In this document: positions 16,751 through 26,063 of the stretch, piece after piece
Numbering within the stretch: position 1 is the first letter of the stretch
Layout of the letters: each line of letters begins with the position of its first letter
Assembly: GCA_947446925.1 (NCBI GenBank)
Contig: CANFHU010000023.1
Span: 1-44,759 of the forward strand
Direction of reading: 5' to 3'
Origin: Flavobacteriia bacterium
Lineage (GTDB): Bacteria; Bacteroidota; Bacteroidia; Flavobacteriales_D; Crocinitomicaceae
DNA: 44,759 nt
Notes under the pieces: model-generated
The model's input: only the letters and a program-made list of their open reading frames with translations
Database searches by the model: none
What the model was told of the DNA's origin: nothing
Made by a program: the position numbers and the translations under genes

Positions 16751-17433
16751 GAATATTAGTTTTATTTATTTGTTGCATTATTCTCATTACTTCTTGTAAA
16801 AAAACAATTGATACTCCAGTTCAAAAAGATTTTACATCTGACCTAGCATATTTTGGTCTAAAAAAAGGTAAGTATATTGAATATGTTGTGACACATATAA
16901 TCCATGACGACGAAGTGGATATTCACGACACACTAATATTCCGATTGAAAACAATTATTGGGGACACAATTACAGATAACGAAGGACGTAAAGCATCAAA
17001 ATATATACGATTACTTTGGAATAACATAAATGAAACATGGGATATAAAAGATGTTTGGACAACTATAATTGATGGGAAAAACGCTGAATTAACAGATGAA
17101 AATCAACGAATAATTAAATTAACTTTTCCAATTAATAAAAGTATATTTTGGAATCCGTCTATATTTTCTACTTTACCTTCAGAAAATTACACATACGATA
17201 AAATTCATGTTCCGTTAGTTTTAAACAATCATTTATTTGACTCTACAGTAACTGTTGTACAAAACAATTATCTCACTTTGGTGGATTACAAATTTCAAAC
17301 AGAGACCTATGCCAAAAATGTTGGTCTAATTTCAAAATATTATAAAAATTTACGCATTAAAAATTTTGACACCTTACAGGTTAAAAAGGGGGAAGAATGG
17401 TTTTATACCATGACTAAATTTGGGGATGAATAA
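16747..17433 (+). CDS. Lipoprotein, unknown function
   Basis: The 228-aa product begins with a lipoprotein signal peptide (ILITSC lipobox, Cys17) followed by KKTIDTP. The body is soluble and beta-rich, with aromatic and charged residues and no motif I can name. The spacing of FGLKKGKYIEYVVTHI and the C-terminal KKGEEWFY is typical of small Bacteroidota lipoproteins of unknown role. It overlaps the MORN gene by 4 nt and is the last gene of the GT2 operon. There is no clear terminator before the secDF promoter at about 17475-17504. Confidence 0.75.
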   Translation: MRILVLFICCIILITSCKKTIDTPVQKDFTSDLAYFGLKKGKYIEYVVTHIIHDDEVDIHDTLIFRLKTIIGDTITDNEGRKASKYIRLLWNNINETWDIKDVWTTIIDGKNAELTDENQRIIKLTFPINKSIFWNPSIFSTLPSENYTYDKIHVPLVLNNHLFDSTVTVVQNNYLTLVDYKFQTETYAKNVGLISKYYKNLRIKNFDTLQVKKGEEWFYTMTKFGDE

Positions 17434-17473
17434 TCTATAAGATAACAAACCTCAACCTTTTTTTAAACATTCA

Positions 17474-17504
17474 TTGACATTGATAAATGTAAATTCTATA
17501 TTTG
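17474..17504 (+). promoter_or_regulatory. Bacteroidota promoter of secDF
   Basis: A TTG at 17474-17476 (in ATTGACATTG) is followed after 20 nt by TATATTTG at 17497-17504. This is one of the best matches in the window to the -33 TTG / -7 TAnnTTTG consensus. Transcription would start near 17511, 28 nt before the ATG. Confidence 0.7.
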
Positions 17505-17538
17505 CCACCAAATATTTATTTATAACGAATTTACGAAT

Positions 17539-20529
17539 ATGCGTAACAAAGGATTTTTTTGGTTTTTGACAATCGTTTTGTCTGCCGTTTGTGTCTATCA
17601 ATTATCATTTACATGGGTTTCCAGTTCCGTTGAGGAAAAAACTGAAAAAGAAGCAGTAATTAGAGTTACAGAATTAGAATCTGAAGCTAAAAAAAACAAT
17701 GGTGAAGCAGTTTTACCAAATGGAACAACAATAAACTTTTCAGATCCTGAGAGTTACGAATTAGCAAAAGCAGCTTATATCAACCTTATTCTTAAGGAAA
17801 AAGCAGATGATAAAGTATATCCTGTATTAGGTTCTAACTTCCAAGAAGTAAAAAACAAATCGTTAGCATTCGGCCTTGACTTAGTTGGAGGGATGAGTGT
17901 TACTCTAGAAGTATCTGTTCCTGAACTAGTAAAAAGTTTAGCACGCAATCCTCGTGATTTACGATTCAAAAAACCATATGAATCTGCACTGCGTATTCAC
18001 ATGTCTAAAGGTGGAGATTTCATTTCCTTGTTTGCATCCGAATTCAAAAACTTTAATGGAAGTGAAGCATTAATCGTAAGAGAACTGGCAATCACTGAAA
18101 TTGAAGAATTAACTAAAAACACTTCTAATTCAGATGTTATTTCTTATTTAAAAAACAAAATTACATCTTCCATTGATGGTGTTGAGCAGATTATGACAAA
18201 ACGAATCAACCAATTCGGTGTCGCACAACCAAACATAACAAAAGATTCAAGAACGAATAGAATTTATATTGAACTTCCAGGAGTTCAAGATGAAACAACA
18301 GTAGCTAAAAAACTTCAATCTACTGCGAACTTACAATTTTACGAAACGTATGAAAAAAATCAAATTCAACCTTTCTTATCCCAAGCAAACTTATTATCTA
18401 CACAAAAAGAAGTTGTAATCGAACCAGTAGACACAACTGCACAAGATTCAACTGCTATAGCAAAGAAAGATTCTGTTAAAAAAACCACTACTAAGCCATT
18501 AACTTTTGGTTCAAAAGAAAATAGTTTAGAAACATACTTAAACGGTGGAGATGGAGCTGTGATCGGTACTTGTAAAGTGGAAGATAAAGAAAAGGTAGAT
18601 AAAATTTTACGTAGAAATGACATCAAAGCAGTTTTCCCAATGGATATGGCTTTTATGTGGTCTTCTAAACCAGAAAAATATGGTAATACAAAAGAAGAGA
18701 AATATGTATTGTATGCTGTAAAAATTCCAGAAGGGGGTAAAGCACAAGTAGGAGGTAAAGATGTTAGCAATGCTAACAAAGGATTAGATCAAGCTTCAGG
18801 AGCTGTAACAGTAGATTTAAGAATGACTGTAGAAGGTGGTGAGAAATGGGCGCAAATGACTCAAAACAATGTTGGTCGATGTGTTGCAATCACGATGGAT
18901 TCTGTTGTATATTCTGCTCCAAGAGTAAATGAAGCAATCACACAAGGTAATACACAAATTTCTGGTAGTTTTTCGATACAAGATGCGGAGGATTTAGCAG
19001 GATTATTAAATGGCGGAGCCTTACCAACCCCATGTGTTATTAAAGAATTAACGAAAGTTGGACCATCTATTGGGTCGGAAAATTCGCAAGCAGGTTTAAT
19101 CTCTTTTGCTTTTGCCTTTTTAGCAGTATTAATTTACATGTGGTTGTACTACGGAAAAGGTGGTATGGTTGCAAACATCGCATTAGCAGTAAACGTTGTA
19201 TTCATTTTAGGCTGTTTAGCATCTTTTGGTGCTGTATTAACATTAGCTGGTATTGCTGGTATCGTATTAACAATTGGTACCGCCGTCGATGCAAACATCT
19301 TGATATTTGAACGTATTCGAGAAGAAATAAAAGCCGGAGTAAGTAACACAGAAGCAATTAATATTGGTTTCAAAAAAGCTCTACCTTCCATTATTGATGC
19401 GAATGTTACCCACTTATTAGTTGGTATCATCTTGAAAGTTTTCGGTAAAGGAGAAATGGAATCTTTTGCAACAACTTTAATTATTGGTATTTTCACTTCA
19501 TTATTTACTGCTATTGTAATTTCAAGGTTAGTAATTACATATATGTTGGAAAAAGGAAAATCAATTTCCTTTAGTACTAACTTCTTGAAAAATGCATTTC
19601 AGAACTTTAATATAAACTGGGTTGGAAAAAGAAAATATTATTACATTTTTTCTATCACTGTTACTTTACTAGGAATCTTCTCTTTATTTACAAGAGGATT
19701 AAAACAAAGTGTTGAATTTACAGGTGGTAGAACTTACTCTGTAAAATTCGAACAGCGTGCTGATATCGAATTAATTCGTAAAAATTTAGAAAAAGTATTT
19801 GTAGAAAATGGAGAAGTTTCTTCAATTGACTTAAAAACTAAATCAAGCGAATACTATGTGGAGATAAACACTAACTATAAATTAACAAACGATAACGCAA
19901 ATAAAGAAGTTACAGGAAAATTAGTGGAAGGTTTAAATGCCTGTAAAAACAAACTTGGTAAATTTGAAATTAAAGAGCAACGAAGTGTATCTGCATCTAT
20001 TTCGAATGAATTATGGACATCTTCAGCGATCGCTATATTAATTTCTTTAATTGTTATTTTTGCCTATATCCGTTTACGATTTGAAAACTGGCAATATTCT
20101 TTAGGTGCAATTGTTGGTTTAGCGCATGATGCCTTCTTTGTTGTGTCCGTTTTCTCTTTATTACATGGTTACTTACCATTTAGTTTGGATGTGAACCAAG
20201 CATTTATAGCTGCCATATTAACTGTTATGAGTTATTCAATGAATGATACGGTAATTGTATTTGATCGTATTCGTGAAAATTTAAGAGCGAAAAAAGAGGG
20301 TGAAAACAGAGAAGATATTATCAATAAATCTTTGAATACAACATTGAGTAGAACATTTAATACGTCAATGATATTATTCTTGGTTATATTAATTATGTTC
20401 ATCTTTGGAGGACCAGCAATTAAAGGATTCTTGTTTGCCATGTTAATAGGTGTGGTAATTGGAACTTACTCATCAATTTGTATCGCAACACCATTGTTGA
20501 TCGACTTAAATAAAAAAGCAAAAAAATAA
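17539..20529 (+). CDS. secDF: SecDF protein translocase fusion
   Basis: SecDF uses the proton gradient to assist SecYEG export from the periplasmic side. The 996-aa protein is a SecD-SecF fusion, the standard form in Bacteroidota. It has an N-terminal TM helix (about 5-25) and the SecD marker FGLDLVGGMSVTLEV near residues 112-126. The large periplasmic P1 domain contains RINQFGVAQPNI and carries a Bacteroidota-specific insertion rich in Thr/Lys near 295-325. The SecD TM bundle has VDANILIFERIREE. A second TM bundle (SecF) runs from about 700, with VEFTGGRTYSVKF and SMNDTVIVFDRIREN. Both halves are complete. It has its own promoter. Confidence 0.97.
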   Translation: MRNKGFFWFLTIVLSAVCVYQLSFTWVSSSVEEKTEKEAVIRVTELESEAKKNNGEAVLPNGTTINFSDPESYELAKAAYINLILKEKADDKVYPVLGSNFQEVKNKSLAFGLDLVGGMSVTLEVSVPELVKSLARNPRDLRFKKPYESALRIHMSKGGDFISLFASEFKNFNGSEALIVRELAITEIEELTKNTSNSDVISYLKNKITSSIDGVEQIMTKRINQFGVAQPNITKDSRTNRIYIELPGVQDETTVAKKLQSTANLQFYETYEKNQIQPFLSQANLLSTQKEVVIEPVDTTAQDSTAIAKKDSVKKTTTKPLTFGSKENSLETYLNGGDGAVIGTCKVEDKEKVDKILRRNDIKAVFPMDMAFMWSSKPEKYGNTKEEKYVLYAVKIPEGGKAQVGGKDVSNANKGLDQASGAVTVDLRMTVEGGEKWAQMTQNNVGRCVAITMDSVVYSAPRVNEAITQGNTQISGSFSIQDAEDLAGLLNGGALPTPCVIKELTKVGPSIGSENSQAGLISFAFAFLAVLIYMWLYYGKGGMVANIALAVNVVFILGCLASFGAVLTLAGIAGIVLTIGTAVDANILIFERIREEIKAGVSNTEAINIGFKKALPSIIDANVTHLLVGIILKVFGKGEMESFATTLIIGIFTSLFTAIVISRLVITYMLEKGKSISFSTNFLKNAFQNFNINWVGKRKYYYIFSITVTLLGIFSLFTRGLKQSVEFTGGRTYSVKFEQRADIELIRKNLEKVFVENGEVSSIDLKTKSSEYYVEINTNYKLTNDNANKEVTGKLVEGLNACKNKLGKFEIKEQRSVSASISNELWTSSAIAILISLIVIFAYIRLRFENWQYSLGAIVGLAHDAFFVVSVFSLLHGYLPFSLDVNQAFIAAILTVMSYSMNDTVIVFDRIRENLRAKKEGENREDIINKSLNTTLSRTFNTSMILFLVILIMFIFGGPAIKGFLFAMLIGVVIGTYSSICIATPLLIDLNKKAKK

Positions 20530-20542
20530 TTAAATATAATTA

Positions 20543-20580
20543 TTGGAGTTCATTTATTTTTTTGTAAGTTTGCACTCCAA
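20543..20580 (+). promoter_or_regulatory. rpmE2 promoter with flanking inverted repeat
   Basis: TTG at 20543-20545 and TAAGTTTG at 20565-20572 are spaced 19 nt, a good match to the Bacteroidota consensus. TTGGAGT (20543-20549) overlaps the -33 box, and its exact reverse complement ACTCCAA (20574-20580) sits just after the -7 box, around the expected start of transcription. The symmetry suggests an operator or a short 5' hairpin, but it may be chance. Confidence 0.6.
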
Positions 20581-20607
20581 ATTAAATCGAATTAAATAAA
20601 ATAATAT

Positions 20608-20862
20608 ATGAAAGCAGGAATTCACCCAGAAGATTATAGATTGGTAGTATTTAAAGATATGACTAACGAATATGCATTTTTATGTCACTCATCTGCTTCT
20701 TCTAACGAGAACATTAAATGGGAAGACGGTAACGAATATCCATTAGTAAAATTAGATATCTCTCACAAATCACACCCATTCTTTACAGGAGTTGTTAAGT
20801 TTGTGGATACAGCAGGACGTATTGATAAATTCAAATCAAGATACGGAAGACATATCAAATAA
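20608..20862 (+). CDS. rpmE2: Ribosomal protein L31, type B
   Basis: This is a large-subunit ribosomal protein of 84 aa with the type B signature [18 protein letters not shown], then [21 protein letters not shown] and a basic end. It contains no CxxC zinc ribbon, so it is the zinc-independent form. Many Bacteroidota carry only this form, so zinc-limitation control, known for proteobacterial and actinobacterial paralogues, should not be assumed. It has its own promoter and is followed by a strong terminator at 20881-20911. Confidence 0.97.
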   Translation: MKAGIHPEDYRLVVFKDMTNEYAFLCHSSASSNENIKWEDGNEYPLVKLDISHKSHPFFTGVVKFVDTAGRIDKFKSRYGRHIK

Positions 20863-20880
20863 TCGAATTATATTGTTGAA

Positions 20881-20911
20881 AAAAAAAGCCCTCTACGAGG
20901 GCTTTTTTTTT
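20881..20911 (+). terminator. Intrinsic terminator after rpmE2
   Basis: The GC stem GCCCTC/GAGGGC (20888-20893 with 20897-20902) has a 3-nt loop, is preceded by an A-tract and is followed by nine T residues. The A and T runs can extend the stem. The near-symmetry means it could also work on the minus strand, although no minus gene enters from the right. Confidence 0.92.
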
Positions 20912-20940
20912 GTATTATTGTATCCAAAAAAAATATAAGT

Positions 20941-23088
20941 ATGTTCTATAAACGGATATACTTTTTTTATTCTATGCAACATAAAATTACAACATCTATC
21001 TTACTATTATTTTTATCTGCTTTTGCTTTTTCAGGTAAAATTGATAGGGCATATGCTAGTTTAAAAGTTTTAAACTATTTTGATGCAAAAAAATGTTTTG
21101 AACATGAAGTAAAAAAACATGTTGTACCCGCATCCTATGGATTAGCTATCATCTATTATCGAAATGATAATCCTTTTCATAATATTGATTCAGCATATCG
21201 ATATATTGTGCTAGCAGAACAAAACTTTTTTAGTCAATCTTCTAAAGATTCCTTGAAATTTTCTAAATATGGAGTAATCTATGAGTCTATTTTATCTTTG
21301 CGAACTAAAATTGTCACGGTTTATTATCAACAAGTACAAAATGAAAATACCCAAGCAGGATACGAAGCATTCACATATAAGTTTCCATGGTATTCTAAAA
21401 ACAATGATGCGATTCATAAACGAGATTCAATACTTTTAGCAAAAGCGTTATGGATTAACAAAAGTTTCTACTATGATTCAATTATTAAAAACATTCCACA
21501 TTTTGAATTTTTACAAACAATACAAGATAGATATGAATTAACGTTTTTTGCAGAACAAACAAATTCAGGTAGAACAATTGATTACGTAAATTTCATTCAG
21601 AATAACCCGTCAAGTAAATACATTACAGAAGCACAAGATAAGGTTTTTGAAATTGAAACTAGACAAAATACCGTAGATGTATATTCCAATTACATAGCAC
21701 ATTTCCCAACGTATTACAACACAAATACTGCATGGAAAAAATTGTATAAACTTTACATGTACGAATATACAGATGAACGTATTAAAAGGTTTAAAAAAGA
21801 ATTCCCTGATTATCCCTTCAAAGACGAACTTCGACGGGATATGGATTTAATAAAACTTTTTTTATTTCCTTTCAAGCGAGGAAACTTATATGGATTTATG
21901 AACCATAAAGGCATCGAAATTTATTCACCTCAATACGAATCTTTAAATTTATTTAGTGAAGGTTTAGCACTAGCCATGAAAAATGGACAATATGGATACG
22001 TAGACAAACTTAATAATGTTATAATTCCATTTCAATTTGATTTTGCAACAGATTTTCTTTCTGGTCGTGCTATTGTAGAAGTTGGAGGTAAATCGGGTGT
22101 AATTAATCGTTCTGGTAAACTAATACTTCCATTAGAATTTATCGATTTGGGGCAATATTCAGAAGGATTGATTTATGGTAGTAAAGATTCTCTTTATGGG
22201 TATTATGATATTCATGGTAAAAAAATTATTTCTGAACAATTTACAGATGTTTTTCCATTTTCAAAAGGTAGAGCAAAAGTGGTAATTAATTCAAAACAAG
22301 CTATTATTGATACACTCGGAAATTACATTGTTGAACCAATACATAAAGAAGTTTTCTACTTTTCCGATTCACTCTTAGTTTTCAGGGATAGTATTTTATT
22401 CGGAATAAAAACATTAAACAATAAAATAATTGTAAAACCAATTTATGATAATATTTCTCCCGTTCATTTTGGAAGATCTATCGTTATTTACAATAATAAA
22501 TTAGGTTATCTAAATGAACTTGGTGCCAAATCCATCAAACCGATGTTTGATGTAATCCCAAACTATTTACAAATTTGTACTTTTCATGAAAATTATGCTA
22601 AAATTAGAATAAAGGGAAAATATGCGATCATTGACAAATCCGGAAAATACATCCTTAATCCAGAATACACAGGTTTGGGTGAAGTTTCCAAGATTGTTGC
22701 ATTTAACAAAGGAAAACAATGGGGCTATTTAAATTTAGAGGATAAAACAATTACCATCCTTCCATTATTCGATTTTGCTTCTAGTTTTCATTATGGTTTA
22801 GCCATTGTAGACGTTAAAGGACTTCAAGGAGTAATAAATGAAAAAGCAAAATGGATTATCCCAACAATTTTCACAAGTGTTAAATTAATTGCTGATAATT
22901 ATTATCTGGTATATAATGGTGCAAAATATGGTTTATATTCTTTATCAGGAGATCAACTAATTCCTCTAGAATATGATCAAATACGTTCTGTTTCTAACGA
23001 TTTACTTGTTTTAAACAAAGGAGATAATTTTTACTATTATCATTTACTTGAACATAAATTAATAAGTCAATCTCCAGAAAATGAATAG
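20941..23088 (+). CDS. WG-repeat protein, secreted
   Basis: The product is 715 aa from ATG 20941. An internal ATG at 20974 gives a more typical signal peptide (MQHKITTSILLLFLSAFAFS) and may be the true start. The first ~300 residues are helical and TPR-like. From about 315 onward, eight or more WG/KWG beta-repeats follow the pattern G.YGF.N..G..I....Y....F..G.A (for example NLYGFMNHKG, GQYGYVDKLN, GKSGVINRSGK, GKYAIIDKSGK, KQWGYLNLED). WG-repeat proteins form propeller-like structures of unknown ligand. The 3' end overlaps the TonB-like gene by 8 nt, so the two are probably co-translated. It is probably periplasmic or surface-attached. Confidence 0.82.
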   Translation: MFYKRIYFFYSMQHKITTSILLLFLSAFAFSGKIDRAYASLKVLNYFDAKKCFEHEVKKHVVPASYGLAIIYYRNDNPFHNIDSAYRYIVLAEQNFFSQSSKDSLKFSKYGVIYESILSLRTKIVTVYYQQVQNENTQAGYEAFTYKFPWYSKNNDAIHKRDSILLAKALWINKSFYYDSIIKNIPHFEFLQTIQDRYELTFFAEQTNSGRTIDYVNFIQNNPSSKYITEAQDKVFEIETRQNTVDVYSNYIAHFPTYYNTNTAWKKLYKLYMYEYTDERIKRFKKEFPDYPFKDELRRDMDLIKLFLFPFKRGNLYGFMNHKGIEIYSPQYESLNLFSEGLALAMKNGQYGYVDKLNNVIIPFQFDFATDFLSGRAIVEVGGKSGVINRSGKLILPLEFIDLGQYSEGLIYGSKDSLYGYYDIHGKKIISEQFTDVFPFSKGRAKVVINSKQAIIDTLGNYIVEPIHKEVFYFSDSLLVFRDSILFGIKTLNNKIIVKPIYDNISPVHFGRSIVIYNNKLGYLNELGAKSIKPMFDVIPNYLQICTFHENYAKIRIKGKYAIIDKSGKYILNPEYTGLGEVSKIVAFNKGKQWGYLNLEDKTITILPLFDFASSFHYGLAIVDVKGLQGVINEKAKWIIPTIFTSVKLIADNYYLVYNGAKYGLYSLSGDQLIPLEYDQIRSVSNDLLVLNKGDNFYYYHLLEHKLISQSPENE

Positions 23089-23884
23089 TTTTTTGAATTT
23101 AATTGACAAATATAAATTTAGCATTCTTGCAGTTTTTGGACTATACATTGGAATTTTTATGTATTTACAAATTTCCTCGTTTGAAAAATCTTACTATATC
23201 GAAGGCTGGTTTTCCGATAAGAAAATAAAACATGATGAAATTATGCTCGAAATACAACCAGAAAATGTAGAAGTACAAAAAGAATTCGCATCTAGTGTTA
23301 AGAACGTCGTTCGGGATCAAAACGACACTAGAGACAAATCGATGGATAAATGGACAGAAACTAAACCTGCGAAAGAATCCTCAAAAGAATTTACACGTTA
23401 TTCAAAAGAAATAGAACAATCCATAAAAGCATTAGAAAAACAATTTTTTAACGAAACAGGTGGAGAAGAAAAACGTAAAAAAATTATCGAAGAAAGAAAC
23501 AATAAATTAAGTAAAAACAGTGAATCCAAGAAAACATCTAATACTGTTGTTACTAAATCAGGTGGAGATAAAGTTTTTGGTGGAAATGTAATGGTTAATT
23601 GGTCCTTAATCAACAGAGATCCGCATCAAAACGATCCTTATTTTGTTAGGAACCCAGGGTATACTTGTGGGGATAAAACAACTGGTTTAGTTACGATAAG
23701 AATAAAAGTTGATCAATCTGGTAGAGTTGTAGAAGCAAAATATAATTCAAGCGCTAGTAATTCTGCAAGCCCATGTATGATTGAACAAGCTATAAAATAT
23801 GCATTAATTTCTCGATTTAATTATTCGAGTACCTCAGTTTCACTACAAGAAGGTACAATCCGTTACACTTTTGTTTCACAATAA
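23081..23884 (+). CDS. TonB C-terminal-like protein with one TM
   Basis: The 267-aa protein has an N-terminal membrane anchor (about residues 11-31, FSILAVFGLYIGIFMYLQ). A charged, coiled-coil-like middle follows at about 90-150. A C-terminal domain from about 185 contains GLVTIRIKVDQSGRVVEAKY and ends in TIRYTFVSQ, the pattern of energy-transducer TonB C-terminal domains. It lacks the Pro-rich stretch typical of canonical TonB, and no ExbB/ExbD genes lie nearby. It may be a TonB-like or structural homologue rather than a working transducer. The start overlaps the WG-repeat gene by 8 nt. Confidence 0.7.
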   Translation: MNSFLNLIDKYKFSILAVFGLYIGIFMYLQISSFEKSYYIEGWFSDKKIKHDEIMLEIQPENVEVQKEFASSVKNVVRDQNDTRDKSMDKWTETKPAKESSKEFTRYSKEIEQSIKALEKQFFNETGGEEKRKKIIEERNNKLSKNSESKKTSNTVVTKSGGDKVFGGNVMVNWSLINRDPHQNDPYFVRNPGYTCGDKTTGLVTIRIKVDQSGRVVEAKYNSSASNSASPCMIEQAIKYALISRFNYSSTSVSLQEGTIRYTFVSQ

Positions 23885-23944
23885 AGTAGATTTAATTAAG
23901 ATTCTAAATAAAATAAATAATTAATTTAACAGAAAAAAACTAAT

Positions 23945-24766
23945 ATGAGTAAATATCCTTGGACCAAAATCAAAGATTATACAGACATTCGTTTTGAATA
24001 TTTGGATGGTATTGCTAAAATTACAATCAATCGTCCGAAAGTGTATAATGCATTTAGACCTGAAACTAATTTAGAAATGATAGATGCAATGAACATTGCG
24101 CAAGAACGTCAAGATATTGGCGTTATCGTTTTGACAGGGGAGGGTGATAAGGCGTTCTGTTCTGGTGGTGATCAAAATGTTAAAGGAGTTGGTGGATATA
24201 TCGGTACCGATGGCGTTCCACGATTAAATGTATTGGATTTACATAAATTAATACGTTCCATTCCTAAACCAGTAATTGCAATGGTAAATGGATATGCAAT
24301 CGGTGGAGGACATGTACTTCATGTAGTGTGCGATTTAACTATCGCATCTGAAAATGCTCGTTTCGGTCAAACGGGACCAAAAGTAGGAAGTTTTGACGCT
24401 GGGTTTGGATCTAGTTATCTTGCTAGACACGTCGGACAAAAAAAGGCACGCGAGATTTGGTTTTTGTGTGAACAGTATACAGCAGAAGAAGCTGAAAAAA
24501 TGGGAATGGTAAATAAAGTAGTTCCGTTTGAAGCATTAGAAGACACAACGATACAGTGGTGTAAAACCATTTTATCACGAAGTCCAATGGCAATCCGAAT
24601 GATAAAAAGAGGATTAAATGCTGAGTTAGATGGTCAACGTGGACTAATGGAATTTGCAGGCGATGCAACGTTAATGTATTATTTAATGGAAGAAGCGCAA
24701 GAAGGAAAGCATGCTTTTTTAGAAAAAAGACAACCAAACTTCCAACAATTCCCAAAATTCCCTTAA
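23945..24766 (+). CDS. menB: 1,4-dihydroxy-2-naphthoyl-CoA synthase
   Basis: MenB is the crotonase-fold enzyme that closes the second ring in menaquinone synthesis, converting o-succinylbenzoyl-CoA to DHNA-CoA. The 273-aa product has the hallmark features: [12 protein letters not shown] near residue 28, [10 protein letters not shown] near 77, [11 protein letters not shown] near 119, and [19 protein letters not shown] near 140-158, which contains the MenB-specific Asp. The C-terminal [13 protein letters not shown] is also typical. A TPR lipoprotein gene follows after 4 nt. No other men gene is in the window. No clear -7 promoter is seen in the 60-nt upstream gap. Confidence 0.96.
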   Translation: MSKYPWTKIKDYTDIRFEYLDGIAKITINRPKVYNAFRPETNLEMIDAMNIAQERQDIGVIVLTGEGDKAFCSGGDQNVKGVGGYIGTDGVPRLNVLDLHKLIRSIPKPVIAMVNGYAIGGGHVLHVVCDLTIASENARFGQTGPKVGSFDAGFGSSYLARHVGQKKAREIWFLCEQYTAEEAEKMGMVNKVVPFEALEDTTIQWCKTILSRSPMAIRMIKRGLNAELDGQRGLMEFAGDATLMYYLMEEAQEGKHAFLEKRQPNFQQFPKFP

Positions 24767-24770
24767 TTGT

Positions 24771-25529
24771 ATGCGTATAACATTTGTAAGTTTATTACTT
24801 CTTACACTCGTTTTTACTGCCTGTAAAGAAGAAAATGATCCTAAAGCGGAATTGTATTTTAAAGAAGGTACAAAAATGCTAGAGTTGAACGAAACAGAAA
24901 GTGCTTTACTTAAATTTCGTTCGGCTCTAGATTATAAAACAAATGAATCTTTACAAGCTACTATTTATCGAAATATATCTATTGCTTTTCAAAATTTAGA
25001 GGAATTAGATTCTGCTAGTTTTTACTCCCAAAAAGGATATGAAGTAGCGCCATCTGATTCCTATATTTTTTATATTAATCGTGCAGAATATAATTTATTA
25101 AATAATAATGTATTTAATTCCATTAAAGATTTAAAACTTGCTAAATCTTTGAATCCAAAACAAATGGAAGTTTACCATACCTTGTGTTTAATTTATTCAG
25201 GTGAATATGGAGATGCTTACTTTGACCCGATTCTGTCGGAGTATTATGCCAAAAAATCATATAAAATAAAACCATCAAATACAAGTAAAGAGCAACTTGG
25301 ATCTATCTATTTTCAAAATGAAAAATACAAAGAGGCAGTAAAAATATTTAAAGAATTGTATGCAAAAGATCCAACAAATAAAAAATTTGAATTCTATTTA
25401 GGGCAATGTTTATATTTTGCAGGAGATGAAAAAGTGGGGGAGGCGCATATGAAAACTGCTGCAGAACGAGACGAATCTTGTAAGTTGATGTATCACGAAA
25501 TTTTTGAAATAGGACAAAATTTAGAGTGA
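24771..25529 (+). CDS. TPR lipoprotein
   Basis: The 252-aa protein has a lipoprotein signal peptide (LVFTAC, Cys18) and then about five tetratricopeptide repeats, for example AELYFKEGTKMLELNETESALLKF, SYIFYINRAEYNLLNNNVFNSIKDL and KYKEAVKIFKELYAKDPTNKKFEFYLG. TPR lipoproteins act as protein-interaction scaffolds, and the partner is unknown. It lies 4 nt after menB and is probably co-transcribed with it, although no functional link to menaquinone is evident. It is anchored in the inner or outer membrane. Confidence 0.82.
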   Translation: MRITFVSLLLLTLVFTACKEENDPKAELYFKEGTKMLELNETESALLKFRSALDYKTNESLQATIYRNISIAFQNLEELDSASFYSQKGYEVAPSDSYIFYINRAEYNLLNNNVFNSIKDLKLAKSLNPKQMEVYHTLCLIYSGEYGDAYFDPILSEYYAKKSYKIKPSNTSKEQLGSIYFQNEKYKEAVKIFKELYAKDPTNKKFEFYLGQCLYFAGDEKVGEAHMKTAAERDESCKLMYHEIFEIGQNLE

Positions 25530-25589
25530 ATTGTATTCAAAAGCATAAAAAAAAGTATAATTATTTAGTTATAAATACATATTTAAACA

Positions 25590-26036
25590 ATGAATAAATC
25601 CATTATTGGTCGGAAAGATAAAATTGATATTCCAGCGCTATCCATTGAAAATATTGCTGTAAAAATAGATAGTGGAGCATACTCTAGTTCTATACATTGT
25701 AGTTCTATTGAATTGGTTTCTACCAAGCAGGGAGATCAACTAGAAGTAGTTTTTTTAGATGAAACGAATAATAATTTTAATGGTAAAAAATATATTTTCA
25801 AAAATTATCGAAAAAAGAAGGTAAAAAGTTCAACAGGTGATGAACAAGAACGTTTTTTTATTCAATTACCAATTATTTTATTTGAAAAAGAATTCCTTAC
25901 AGACTTTTCATTAACTAGAAGAAATGGCTTAAGAAATCCAGTTTTATTAGGAAGAAAACTGACTAGTAATCATTTTGTGATAGACACCAGCATGACGAAT
26001 GTTTCTTACAAACAGAAAAAAAAAATACATAAATAA
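25590..26036 (+). CDS. rimB: RimB-like retropepsin-type protease
   Basis: The 148-aa protein belongs to the family annotated as ATP-dependent zinc protease, now regarded as RimB/SO1698-like retropepsin-type aspartic peptidases. The active-site motif KIDSGAYSSSIH (D-S-G-A) is at residues 29-40, and LGRKLTSNHFVIDTSM lies near the C-terminus. In Pseudomonas, RimB acts on the glutamate tails that RimK adds to ribosomal protein S6. The rimK gene begins 27 nt downstream, which supports that role here. The label zinc protease is probably wrong, because no HExxH motif is present. Confidence 0.85.
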   Translation: MNKSIIGRKDKIDIPALSIENIAVKIDSGAYSSSIHCSSIELVSTKQGDQLEVVFLDETNNNFNGKKYIFKNYRKKKVKSSTGDEQERFFIQLPIILFEKEFLTDFSLTRRNGLRNPVLLGRKLTSNHFVIDTSMTNVSYKQKKKIHK

Positions 26037-26063
26037 ACTTAAAGTATTAAAAATATTAAAATC

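Noticed and set aside
18366-18779. 137-codon minus-strand open frame inside secDF
   Set aside because: It lies fully inside the well-supported secDF gene and has no recognisable features.
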